Source: Methylacidiphilum sp.
GTDB lineage: Bacteria; Verrucomicrobiota; Verrucomicrobiia; CAIQCK01
Direction of reading: 5' to 3'
Length of the DNA: 5,088 nucleotides
Assembly: GCA_020718125.1 (NCBI GenBank)
Contig: DYDC01000216.1
Location: 1-5,088 of the forward strand
The translations under genes and the position numbers were made by a program. The first letter of the stretch is position 1, and every line of letters begins with the position of its first letter. The notes below the pieces were generated by a model. The model was not told the origin of the DNA, ran no database searches, and saw only the letters and a program-made list of their open reading frames with translations. Below, piece by piece: positions 1 to 5,088 of the stretch.

Positions 1-23
1 ACTCTGCCATCACGGGCGGCGTT

Positions 24-92
24 CCCGGCACTAAAGTGCCGGGCTATTCTCGTCCGTCCCTCCGGGACTTGATCGTGGTGCGTGTGTCAAGT
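24..92. repeat. Cluster of short inverted repeats, REP-like extragenic element
   Basis: Three inverted repeats lie close together in the non-coding leader. The strongest is CCCGGCAC (24-31) and GTGCCGGG (36-43) around a TAAA loop, a perfect 8-bp stem (9 bp if the A/T pair next to the loop is counted). The second is GTCCC (56-60) and GGGAC (64-68) around TCC. The third is ACTTGA (67-72) and TCAAGT (87-92) with a 14-base loop; it shares two bases with the second, so the two compete. The arrangement resembles the dispersed REP-type palindromes of many bacterial genomes. No T-tract follows the main stem, which argues against a classical intrinsic terminator. One copy in this window cannot prove that it is repeated in the genome. 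The inverted repeats are seen directly; the REP label is inferred. Confidence 0.5.
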
Positions 93-120
93 TGCGCCCC
101 CACCCGCCGAGCGCGCAGGA

Positions 121-150
121 TTGACGCCGCCGCACAGAGTCGGCTACGCT
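121..150 (+). promoter_or_regulatory. Candidate sigma70-type promoter for the operon
   Basis: TTGACG (121-126) matches the -35 consensus at five of six positions. After an 18-base spacer, TACGCT (145-150) keeps the three most conserved -10 positions: the first T, the A and the last T. Transcription would be expected to start about seven bases further on, near 157, which is where the preferred GTG start of the first gene lies. No other convincing promoter is seen between here and the right edge, which fits one promoter serving the whole cluster. GC-rich DNA gives chance matches, so this is a candidate only. Confidence 0.42.
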
Positions 151-156
151 TCGCGC

Positions 157-1098
157 GTGGATTTTCCACCGCTAGACTGGAGTCGCATCAAGACCTACCC
201 GCTGCGCGAACGCCCCAACAAAGTGCGGGCCGAGGATTTCGCGCGCGCGTGGGCCAAAGGCGGCTCCCTGCAATCGTTCCTGGCCACGATGCCGAAAATC
301 CTGGCCGCTCAGGACCTTCAAACCCTCGTGGCCGACATGGTGGCTGCCGCCCGCAAGAAGAAGCCCGTGCTTGTCTGCATGGGCGCCCATGTCATCAAGT
401 GCGGCCTCAGCCCCATCCTCGTGGACCTGATGCGCCGCAATGTCGTATCGGCCGTCGCCACCAACGGCGCCGGGGCCATCCACGACTTCGAGCTGGCCCT
501 CATCGGCCAGACCAGCGAGGACGTGCAGCGCGGGCTGGACGACGGCAGCTTCGGCATGATTGACGAGACCGGGCGCCTGATGAACGCCGCGATCAAGGAA
601 GGCATCTCGCAGGGCATCAGCGCAGGCCGCGCGCTGGGCGAAGCCATCGTCAAGGGCAACTTCCCCAACCGCGAACTGAGCATCCTCAACGCCGGCGTCA
701 CCACCAACACGCCCGTCACCGTCCACATCGCCCTCGGCACCGACATCATCCACCAGCACCCCACCTGCGACGGCGCGGCGCTTGGCGAGGCGAGCTACAT
801 GGATTTCCAGCGGCTCGCGTCGGTCGTCGCGGCGCTTGGTGATGGCGGCGTGGTGCTCAACATCGGCTCCGCGGTCATCATGCCCGAGGTGTTTCTCAAG
901 GCGCTCACCGTCGCCCGCAACCTCGGCCACAAGGTCGAGAACTTCACCGCCGCCACCTTCGACATGATCCGCCACTACCGGCCAACCGAGAACATCGTCC
1001 GCCGCCCCGTCCACAAAGGCGGCCGCGGCTGCTACATCATCGGCCATCACGAACTGATGCTCCCATTGCTGGCCGCCGCGGTCATCGAACAACTATGA
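157..1098 (+). CDS. Uncharacterised deoxyhypusine-synthase-like protein
   Basis: This encodes a 313-residue protein with no signal peptide or membrane segment, so probably cytoplasmic. I do not recognise a characterised function. Its order of motifs recalls the deoxyhypusine synthase (DHS) NAD-binding fold: a beta strand leading into GAHVIKCGL (76-84), then an ATNGAGAIHDF stretch (101-111) where DHS has its TTAGGxEED-type motif, then GTDIIHQHP (194-202), a strand plus NIGSAVIMPEV (236-245), and a final hydrophobic HHELMLPLL (297-305) resembling the DHS C-terminal strand and helix. The DHS segment carrying the catalytic lysine (GARPDEAVSWGK type) is not recognisable; His286-Lys287 in a glycine-rich HKGGRG sits at roughly the equivalent distance from the C-terminus. 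Bacteria lack eIF5A, so a true DHS reaction is unlikely. The start at GTG 157 is preferred because conserved-looking sequence begins there; GTG 82 and TTG 121 are in frame but add low-complexity, non-coding-looking sequence and would put the candidate promoter inside the gene. Its stop overlaps the rfaE1 start by four bases, which links it to heptose/KDO synthesis by operon membership only. Confidence 0.6.
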   Translation: MDFPPLDWSRIKTYPLRERPNKVRAEDFARAWAKGGSLQSFLATMPKILAAQDLQTLVADMVAAARKKKPVLVCMGAHVIKCGLSPILVDLMRRNVVSAVATNGAGAIHDFELALIGQTSEDVQRGLDDGSFGMIDETGRLMNAAIKEGISQGISAGRALGEAIVKGNFPNRELSILNAGVTTNTPVTVHIALGTDIIHQHPTCDGAALGEASYMDFQRLASVVAALGDGGVVLNIGSAVIMPEVFLKALTVARNLGHKVENFTAATFDMIRHYRPTENIVRRPVHKGGRGCYIIGHHELMLPLLAAAVIEQL

Positions 1099-2063
1099 AC
1101 GGCATCCCCACCAAACGCCTCCGGCAACTGCTCGCGGCCTTCCGCAACCGCCGCCTTCTCGTCGTCGGCGACGTCATGCTCGACCAGTTCACCTACGGCC
1201 GGTGCGACCGGATTTCACCCGAAGCGCCCGTCCCGATCATCGCGGTCACCCGCGAGGAATGGCACCCCGGCGGCGCCGCCAACACCGCGCGCAACGTCGG
1301 CTCCCTCGGCGGCCGGGCCACGCTCATCGGGGGCATCGGCCCCGACGACGCCGGCAACAAGCTCAAGGAGCTTCTCCGCGCCGAGAGCGTCGAGCCGGAA
1401 GACCTGCTCGTCCGTCCGAACACGTCCACCATCCGCAAGACCCGCATCATCGCCCAGCACCAGCAGCTTTGCCGCGTGGACCGCGAGCGATGCGCCGCGC
1501 TCACCGCCGCCGAGGCGGCACAAGCGGTCCAGTCCGTCCGCGCGCAACGCCGGTTCGACGCCATCATCATCTGCGACTACGGCAAGGGCTTCATCACCCA
1601 GACACTGCTCGACGCCTTGAAACGCCTCGCGCCCGTCGTCACTCTCGACCCGAAACCGACGCGGCGCCTGAAACTCAACGGCCTTACCGCCATGACGCCC
1701 AACCGCGCCGAGACGCTGCAACTGGCCGGCCGTCCCGCCGCCGACACCGACTGGCACGCCGCCGCGGAAGCCGTGCTGAAGAAATGGCGTCCGAAGATGC
1801 TCCTGAGCACGCTCGGTGAACAAGGCATGTGCCTTTTCCAGCAGGGCAAGCCGCCGCACCTGATCCCGACCGTGGCGCGCGAAGTGTTTGATGTCAGCGG
1901 CGCGGGCGACACGGCCATCGCGGCGTTCACGCTCGCGCTGGCCAGCGGCGCGACGCCCGTCGAGGCCGCCACCATCTCCAACCACGCCGCCGGCGTTGTC
2001 GTCGGCAAGCTCGGCACTGCCACTTGCGCGCCGGACGAACTGCGGGCAAGCTTCGACCGATGA
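1095..2063 (+). CDS. rfaE1: D-glycero-beta-D-manno-heptose-7-phosphate kinase (stand-alone RfaE1/HldA)
   Basis: This is a 322-residue PfkB/ribokinase-family kinase that uses ATP to phosphorylate heptose-7-phosphate at C1, giving heptose-1,7-bisphosphate for the ADP-heptose branch of LPS core synthesis in the cytoplasm. The N-terminal strand carries GDVMLDQF (25-32), followed by RISPEAPVPI, typical of the RfaE kinase domain. The first PfkB signature is around GGAANTARN (59-67). TPNRAE (201-206) is the usual mid-domain motif, and DVSGAGD (266-272) is the second PfkB signature, with the anion hole and catalytic Asp272. E. coli HldE is about 477 residues with a C-terminal cytidylyltransferase; here the protein ends after the kinase domain, so activation needs a separate RfaE2/HldC not present in the window. 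The start at ATG 1095 overlaps the preceding stop (ATGA), and the stop overlaps the gmhB start in the same way. The family is clear. The exact sugar is supported by the adjacent gmhB. Confidence 0.92.
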   Translation: MNGIPTKRLRQLLAAFRNRRLLVVGDVMLDQFTYGRCDRISPEAPVPIIAVTREEWHPGGAANTARNVGSLGGRATLIGGIGPDDAGNKLKELLRAESVEPEDLLVRPNTSTIRKTRIIAQHQQLCRVDRERCAALTAAEAAQAVQSVRAQRRFDAIIICDYGKGFITQTLLDALKRLAPVVTLDPKPTRRLKLNGLTAMTPNRAETLQLAGRPAADTDWHAAAEAVLKKWRPKMLLSTLGEQGMCLFQQGKPPHLIPTVAREVFDVSGAGDTAIAAFTLALASGATPVEAATISNHAAGVVVGKLGTATCAPDELRASFDR

Positions 2064-2617
2064 AGAACCCCACGCCACATCGCGCCGTCTTCATTGACCG
2101 GGACGGCACGATTGTCGAAGAGGCCAACTACCTGCACCGCCCGGAGGACGTGATCATCGTCAAGGGCGCGGCGGCGGCCCTGAAGAAACTCCGACGCGCC
2201 GGCTTCCTCATCTTCATCATCACCAACCAAGCCGGCATCGGCCGCGGTTACTACACCGAGGCCGACATGCAGCGCGTGCACCGGCATCTGCTCGGCCTGC
2301 TGGGGAATGACGGCGCGACGGTGGACGGCGTCTATTTCTGCCCGCACCACCCCGACGACCGCTGCAACTGCCGCAAGCCGTCGCCCAAGTTCCTCTTCGA
2401 TGCCGCCGCGCAATTCGACATCCGGCTGGCCGACTCGTTCATGATCGGCGACCGCATCGGCGACCTCGAAGCCGGCCGCCGCGCCGGCGCGCGCAGCATC
2501 CTTGTGCGCACCGGCTATGGCTATGAAGAGTGCAAACGGGCCGGCAGCAAGCTGCCCGCCGACCACATCGCCAAAGACCTGCCGGCCGCCGTCAATTGGA
2601 TCCTGAAACAGAAATGA
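2060..2617 (+). CDS. gmhB: D-glycero-D-manno-heptose-1,7-bisphosphate 7-phosphatase
   Basis: This is a 185-residue HAD-superfamily phosphatase, close to the usual GmhB length. It removes the C7 phosphate from the product of the preceding kinase. Motif I is FIDRDGT, with nucleophile Asp13 and acid/base Asp15. Motif II is in IITNQAGIGRG (Thr55), a GmhB/HisB-type signature. A zinc loop has Cys94, His96, Cys102 and Cys104 (CPHHPDDRCNC), shorter between the His and the second Cys than in E. coli GmhB. Motif III lysine follows in CRKPSPK, and motif IV is IGDRIGD with Asp131 and Asp135. ATG 2060 is chosen over the in-frame upstream codon near 2024 because it gives the standard N-terminus and the same ATGA overlap used at every junction here. 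HisB-N phosphatases share the fold, but the neighbouring heptose kinase and the absence of his genes favour GmhB. Whether it prefers the alpha or beta anomer cannot be read with certainty. Confidence 0.92.
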   Translation: MKNPTPHRAVFIDRDGTIVEEANYLHRPEDVIIVKGAAAALKKLRRAGFLIFIITNQAGIGRGYYTEADMQRVHRHLLGLLGNDGATVDGVYFCPHHPDDRCNCRKPSPKFLFDAAAQFDIRLADSFMIGDRIGDLEAGRRAGARSILVRTGYGYEECKRAGSKLPADHIAKDLPAAVNWILKQK

Positions 2618-3390
2618 AATTCATCGGTGTCATCCCCGCCCGCTGGCAGTCCACACGTTTTCCCGGCAAGATGCTCGCGCCCATCGCCGGCAAGCCGCTC
2701 ATCCAATGGGTCGCCGAGCGCGCCAGCCGCTCGCGCCTGCTCAGCGAGGTCATCGTCGCGACCGACCACCAGCCCGTGGCCGACTGCGTCGCCGCCTTTG
2801 TCGCCGCCGATAAACGCCTGCGGGGCCGCGTGCGGGCCGCCATGACCAAGCCCGACCATCCCAGCGGAACCGATCGCGTCGCCGAGGTCGCGCGCAAAAT
2901 CCCCTGCGATATCGTTGTGAACATCCAGGGCGACGAGCCGTTGGTGCAGCCGGCGATGATTGACCATCTCGCCCGCGCGCTGGCCCGCGACCGCGACGCG
3001 GTGATGGCGACACTGGCGAAGGCCGCCACGGTCGAGGAACTGGACAACCCGAACGTCGTAAAGCTGATTGTCAACCGGCAGGGTCGGGCGATATACTTCA
3101 GCCGCCATGCGATCCCCTATTTACGGGACGCGGCGAAGGAAGCCGCCGATGAGCGGCACCGGCGGTTCCGGTTTCTGAAACATCCAGGCATGTATGCGTA
3201 TCGCCGGGACTTTTTGTTGAAGCTGGTGAAACTGCCGCCGTCGCCGTTGGAACTGGCGGAGCGGCTGGAGCAGTTGCGGGTGATCGAGAACGGTTACGCA
3301 ATCAAGGTCGTGGAAACAACAATCGAATCCTTCGGCGTGGACGCGCCCGCGGACGTGGCGCGCGTCGAGGCGCTGATCAAGGAACAATGA
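2614..3390 (+). CDS. kdsB: 3-deoxy-manno-octulosonate cytidylyltransferase (CMP-KDO synthetase)
   Basis: This 258-residue protein activates KDO with CTP to CMP-KDO plus pyrophosphate, the donor used by the KDO transferase that builds the LPS inner core. The N-terminal nucleotide-binding motif is VIPARWQSTRFPGK (6-19), where most family members have Y at the Trp11 position. SGTDR (84-88) and NIQGDEP, with metal-binding Asp107, follow. KHPGMYAYR, then the LELAERLEQLR stretch and a C-terminal GVDAPAD with Asp243 (the position of the second metal-binding Asp in the E. coli enzyme), complete the signature. Length is typical (E. coli 248). ATG 2614 is chosen because the family N-terminus begins exactly there and overlaps the gmhB stop as ATGA; an open extension to about 2530 lies inside gmhB. 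From about 3050 the third codon positions change from mostly C to mostly G (Leu as CTG/TTG, Pro as CCG), without any break in the protein signature. CTP comes from the next gene. Confidence 0.95.
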   Translation: MKFIGVIPARWQSTRFPGKMLAPIAGKPLIQWVAERASRSRLLSEVIVATDHQPVADCVAAFVAADKRLRGRVRAAMTKPDHPSGTDRVAEVARKIPCDIVVNIQGDEPLVQPAMIDHLARALARDRDAVMATLAKAATVEELDNPNVVKLIVNRQGRAIYFSRHAIPYLRDAAKEAADERHRRFRFLKHPGMYAYRRDFLLKLVKLPPSPLELAERLEQLRVIENGYAIKVVETTIESFGVDAPADVARVEALIKEQ

Positions 3391-5012
3391 CGCAGCCCAA
3401 ATACATCTTCGTCACCGGCGGCGTGGTCAGCTCCCTCGGCAAGGGACTGACCGCCGCCTCGCTCGGCACGTTGCTGGAGAACTGCGGCCTGCGGGTCTCG
3501 CTCATGAAGTTCGACCCCTACCTGAACGTGGATCCCGGCACGATGAACCCGTTCCAGCACGGCGAGGTCTATGTGCTCGACGACGGCGCCGAGACCGACC
3601 TCGACCTCGGCCACTACGAGCGGTTCACCGACAGCAGGCTCGCCCGCCCCAACTCTGTCACGAGCGGCCAGATCTACCAGGCCGTGCTCGAGAACGAGCG
3701 CAAGGGCGACTACCTCGGCCAGACCGTGCAGGTCATCCCGCACGTCACCAACGAGATCAAGCGCCGCATCAAACAGGTCGGCCAGCAATCCCCGTCTGAC
3801 GTGGTCATCTGCGAGATCGGCGGCACCACCGGCGACATCGAAGGACTGGCCGTGCTGGAGGCCATCCGCCAGATGGGCCACGAAATGGGGCCGGGCAACA
3901 CGCTGTTTATCCACGTCACGCTCGTGCCCTACATCCGCGTCGCGGGCGAGATCAAGACCAAGCCGACCCAACAGAGTGTCGCGAAGCTGCGTGAGATCGG
4001 CATCACGCCGCAAATCATGGTCTGCCGCAGCGAGAAGCCGATTGAGGAGAGCGTGCGCAAGAAGATCGCGCTGTTCTGCAACGTTGCGGAAGAAGCGGTA
4101 ATCGAGGAGATGGATGTCAAACACTCGATCTATGAAGTGCCGCTGATGTTGCAGCAGGAAAAGATGGACGACTTGGTGTGCCGCTGGCTGCGGTTGCGAT
4201 TGCCGCCGGCGAAGATGATTACGTGGAAACGCATCATCCACCGCATTGTGGAGCCGAAGCATCACGTCCGCATCGCGGTCGTCGGCAAATACATCGGCCT
4301 GCAGGACGCTTACAAGAGCGTGTATGAAGCGATTCATCACGGCGGCATCGCCAACAACGCCCGTGTCGAGATCGTGAAAGTGGACGCCGAGGACATCGAG
4401 GAGCACGGCGCGGCGCGGGTGCTGCGGGGCATGGCGGGCATCCTAGTGCCCGGCGGTTTCGGCAACCGCGGCATCGAGGGCAAGATCAAGGCGGTCCAGT
4501 ATGCCCGCCAGAACAAGGTTCCATATCTTGGCCTCTGCCTCGGCATGCAAATCGCCACCATCGAGTTCGCCCGCAACGTCTGCGGGCTGAAAGGCGCGCA
4601 CTCCACCGAGTTCGCCCCGGAATCGCCACATCCTGTCATCTGCCTGCTGGAGGAACAGAAGAACGTCAAACGGATGGGCGCGACAATGCGGCTCGGCGCG
4701 CAGGCGTGCAAGCTCGCTCACGGCACGCGCTCGCGCGCCCTCTACGGCGCGGAGATCATCAGCGAGCGCCACCGCCACCGCTATGAGTTCAACAACGATT
4801 ACCGCCGGCAGCTTGCCGAAAACGGCCTCGTGCTGGCGGGCACGACGCTCGACGGCGAACTGGTCGAGTTGATCGAGCAGAAAAACCACCCGTTTTTCAT
4901 CGCCAGCCAGTTTCACCCGGAGTTCAAGAGCAAGCCGCACCGGGCGCATCCGTTGTTCCGCGGCTTCGTCGAGGCGGCACTGAGACAGAAAGCGGGCAAA
5001 CGACGCGCATGA
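3387..5012 (+). CDS. pyrG: CTP synthase (glutamine-hydrolysing)
   Basis: This 541-residue enzyme converts UTP, ATP and glutamine to CTP, the last step of pyrimidine nucleotide synthesis and the source of CTP for KdsB. The N-terminal synthetase domain starts with KYIFVTGGVVSSLGKG (5-20), including the P-loop-like Lys19. DGAETDLDLGHYERF contains Asp73 and EIGGTTGDIE contains Glu143, equivalent to the two magnesium ligands of E. coli PyrG (Asp72, Glu140). TKPTQQSV is the usual UTP-site segment. The class I glutamine amidotransferase domain begins near residue 292 (HHVRIAVVGKYI). It has PGGFG (355-359), the nucleophile Cys384 in GLCLGMQ, and the His510/Glu512 pair in FHPEF. All catalytic residues and the full length are present. 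AAGGA at 3379-3383 precedes ATG 3387 by only three bases, a close-set Shine-Dalgarno-like site. The start overlaps the kdsB stop and the stop overlaps kdsA. Residues encoded by about 4080-4250 use more G-ending codons than the rest. Confidence 0.98.
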   Translation: MTQPKYIFVTGGVVSSLGKGLTAASLGTLLENCGLRVSLMKFDPYLNVDPGTMNPFQHGEVYVLDDGAETDLDLGHYERFTDSRLARPNSVTSGQIYQAVLENERKGDYLGQTVQVIPHVTNEIKRRIKQVGQQSPSDVVICEIGGTTGDIEGLAVLEAIRQMGHEMGPGNTLFIHVTLVPYIRVAGEIKTKPTQQSVAKLREIGITPQIMVCRSEKPIEESVRKKIALFCNVAEEAVIEEMDVKHSIYEVPLMLQQEKMDDLVCRWLRLRLPPAKMITWKRIIHRIVEPKHHVRIAVVGKYIGLQDAYKSVYEAIHHGGIANNARVEIVKVDAEDIEEHGAARVLRGMAGILVPGGFGNRGIEGKIKAVQYARQNKVPYLGLCLGMQIATIEFARNVCGLKGAHSTEFAPESPHPVICLLEEQKNVKRMGATMRLGAQACKLAHGTRSRALYGAEIISERHRHRYEFNNDYRRQLAENGLVLAGTTLDGELVELIEQKNHPFFIASQFHPEFKSKPHRAHPLFRGFVEAALRQKAGKRRA

Positions 5013-5088
5013 TGCCCAAGGTCACCATCGTCAACGCCGGCGGCGTCCGCATCGGCGGCCCGTCGCTCGCGTTGATTGCCGGGCCGTG
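5009..5088 (+). CDS. kdsA: 3-deoxy-8-phosphooctulonate synthase, N-terminal fragment
   Basis: Only the first 26 codons are in the window; the reading frame is open to the right edge. The peptide has a beta-strand start (KVTIVNAGG), then IGG and LALIAGP, and the final two bases, TG, could begin a Cys codon to give the (V/I)AGPC motif near the N-terminus of KDO-8-phosphate synthases. KdsA condenses phosphoenolpyruvate with D-arabinose-5-phosphate, feeding KdsB after dephosphorylation by KdsC. Two ATG codons are adjacent (5009 and 5012). The first overlaps the pyrG stop as ATGA, like the other junctions, and is used here; the second would be equally plausible from sequence. A related DAHP synthase is possible from so short a piece, but the neighbouring kdsB and pyrG make KdsA much more likely. 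Confidence 0.82.
   Translation, partial: MMPKVTIVNAGGVRIGGPSLALIAGP

Noticed and set aside
24..50. Intrinsic transcription terminator at the GC-rich hairpin
   Set aside because: The stem is strong, but the bases after it (CTATTCTCG) do not form a T-tract. A role in 3'-end stability or as a REP element fits better.
82..156. Longer version of the first gene starting at GTG 82
   Set aside because: The extra 25 residues are rich in Pro, Ala and Arg, unlike the rest of the protein, and the extension covers the candidate promoter and part of an inverted repeat. Homologue alignment could reverse this.
172..1092. Long open frame on the minus strand opposite the DHS-like gene
   Set aside because: The predicted peptide is Gly/Ala/Asp/Val-rich without motifs. 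The plus-strand frame has coherent motifs and is coupled to rfaE1, so the antisense frame is a composition effect.
2024..2059. Upstream-extended gmhB start
   Set aside because: The 12 extra residues lie inside rfaE1 and precede the normal HAD N-terminus; ATG 2060 matches the ATGA overlap seen at all other junctions.
1215..2566. Overlapping antisense open frames opposite rfaE1 and gmhB
   Set aside because: They mirror the complements of well-supported PfkB and HAD genes and show no family motifs or plausible start context.
3294..4406. Long open frame on the minus strand (370 codons) opposite pyrG
   Set aside because: It lies wholly antisense to the strongly conserved kdsB end and pyrG. Its product is His/Asp/Val/Leu-rich low-complexity sequence, as expected from the complement of GC-rich codons. 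No domain is recognisable.
1..5088. CRISPR array, insertion sequence, tRNA/rRNA or riboswitch
   Set aside because: No regularly spaced repeats, transposase frame, terminal inverted repeats or cloverleaf-like segment were seen by eye, and coding sequence fills nearly all of the window from 157 onward.

Overview
The window is a dense, single-direction (+ strand) gene cluster in GC-rich DNA. It encodes much of the precursor supply for a Gram-negative lipopolysaccharide inner core: heptose (rfaE1/hldA kinase, gmhB phosphatase) and KDO (kdsB, pyrG for its CTP, and the start of kdsA). An uncharacterised protein that looks like a remote deoxyhypusine-synthase-fold member heads the cluster. GC content, the kdsB-pyrG pairing (also known in Chlamydia) and the look of the leading intergenic repeat suggest the PVC superphylum, most likely Verrucomicrobiota. 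That placement is an inference and no marker gene settles it.

Layout. Positions 1-156 hold no gene I can support. They contain a compact set of inverted repeats (24-43, 56-68, 67-92) resembling an extragenic palindromic element, then a plausible sigma70-type promoter (121-150) just before the first start codon. From 157 to the right edge everything is coding: DHS-like protein (157-1098), rfaE1 (1095-2063), gmhB (2060-2617), kdsB (2614-3390), pyrG (3387-5012) and kdsA (5009 onward, cut by the window edge). All five gene junctions are the same 4-base ATGA stop/start overlap, so this is almost certainly one translationally coupled operon that continues past the window.

How the genes work together. 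RfaE1 phosphorylates heptose-7-phosphate at C1 and GmhB removes the C7 phosphate, giving heptose-1-phosphate for nucleotide activation. KdsA condenses PEP with arabinose-5-phosphate to KDO-8-phosphate, and KdsB activates free KDO with CTP, which PyrG makes from UTP. Not seen here are gmhA, the heptose cytidylyltransferase (rfaE2/hldC), kdsC, kdsD and waaA; they must be downstream or elsewhere. The known pathway genes look intact and ordinary. The least explained element is the first gene, whose role in this operon is unknown.
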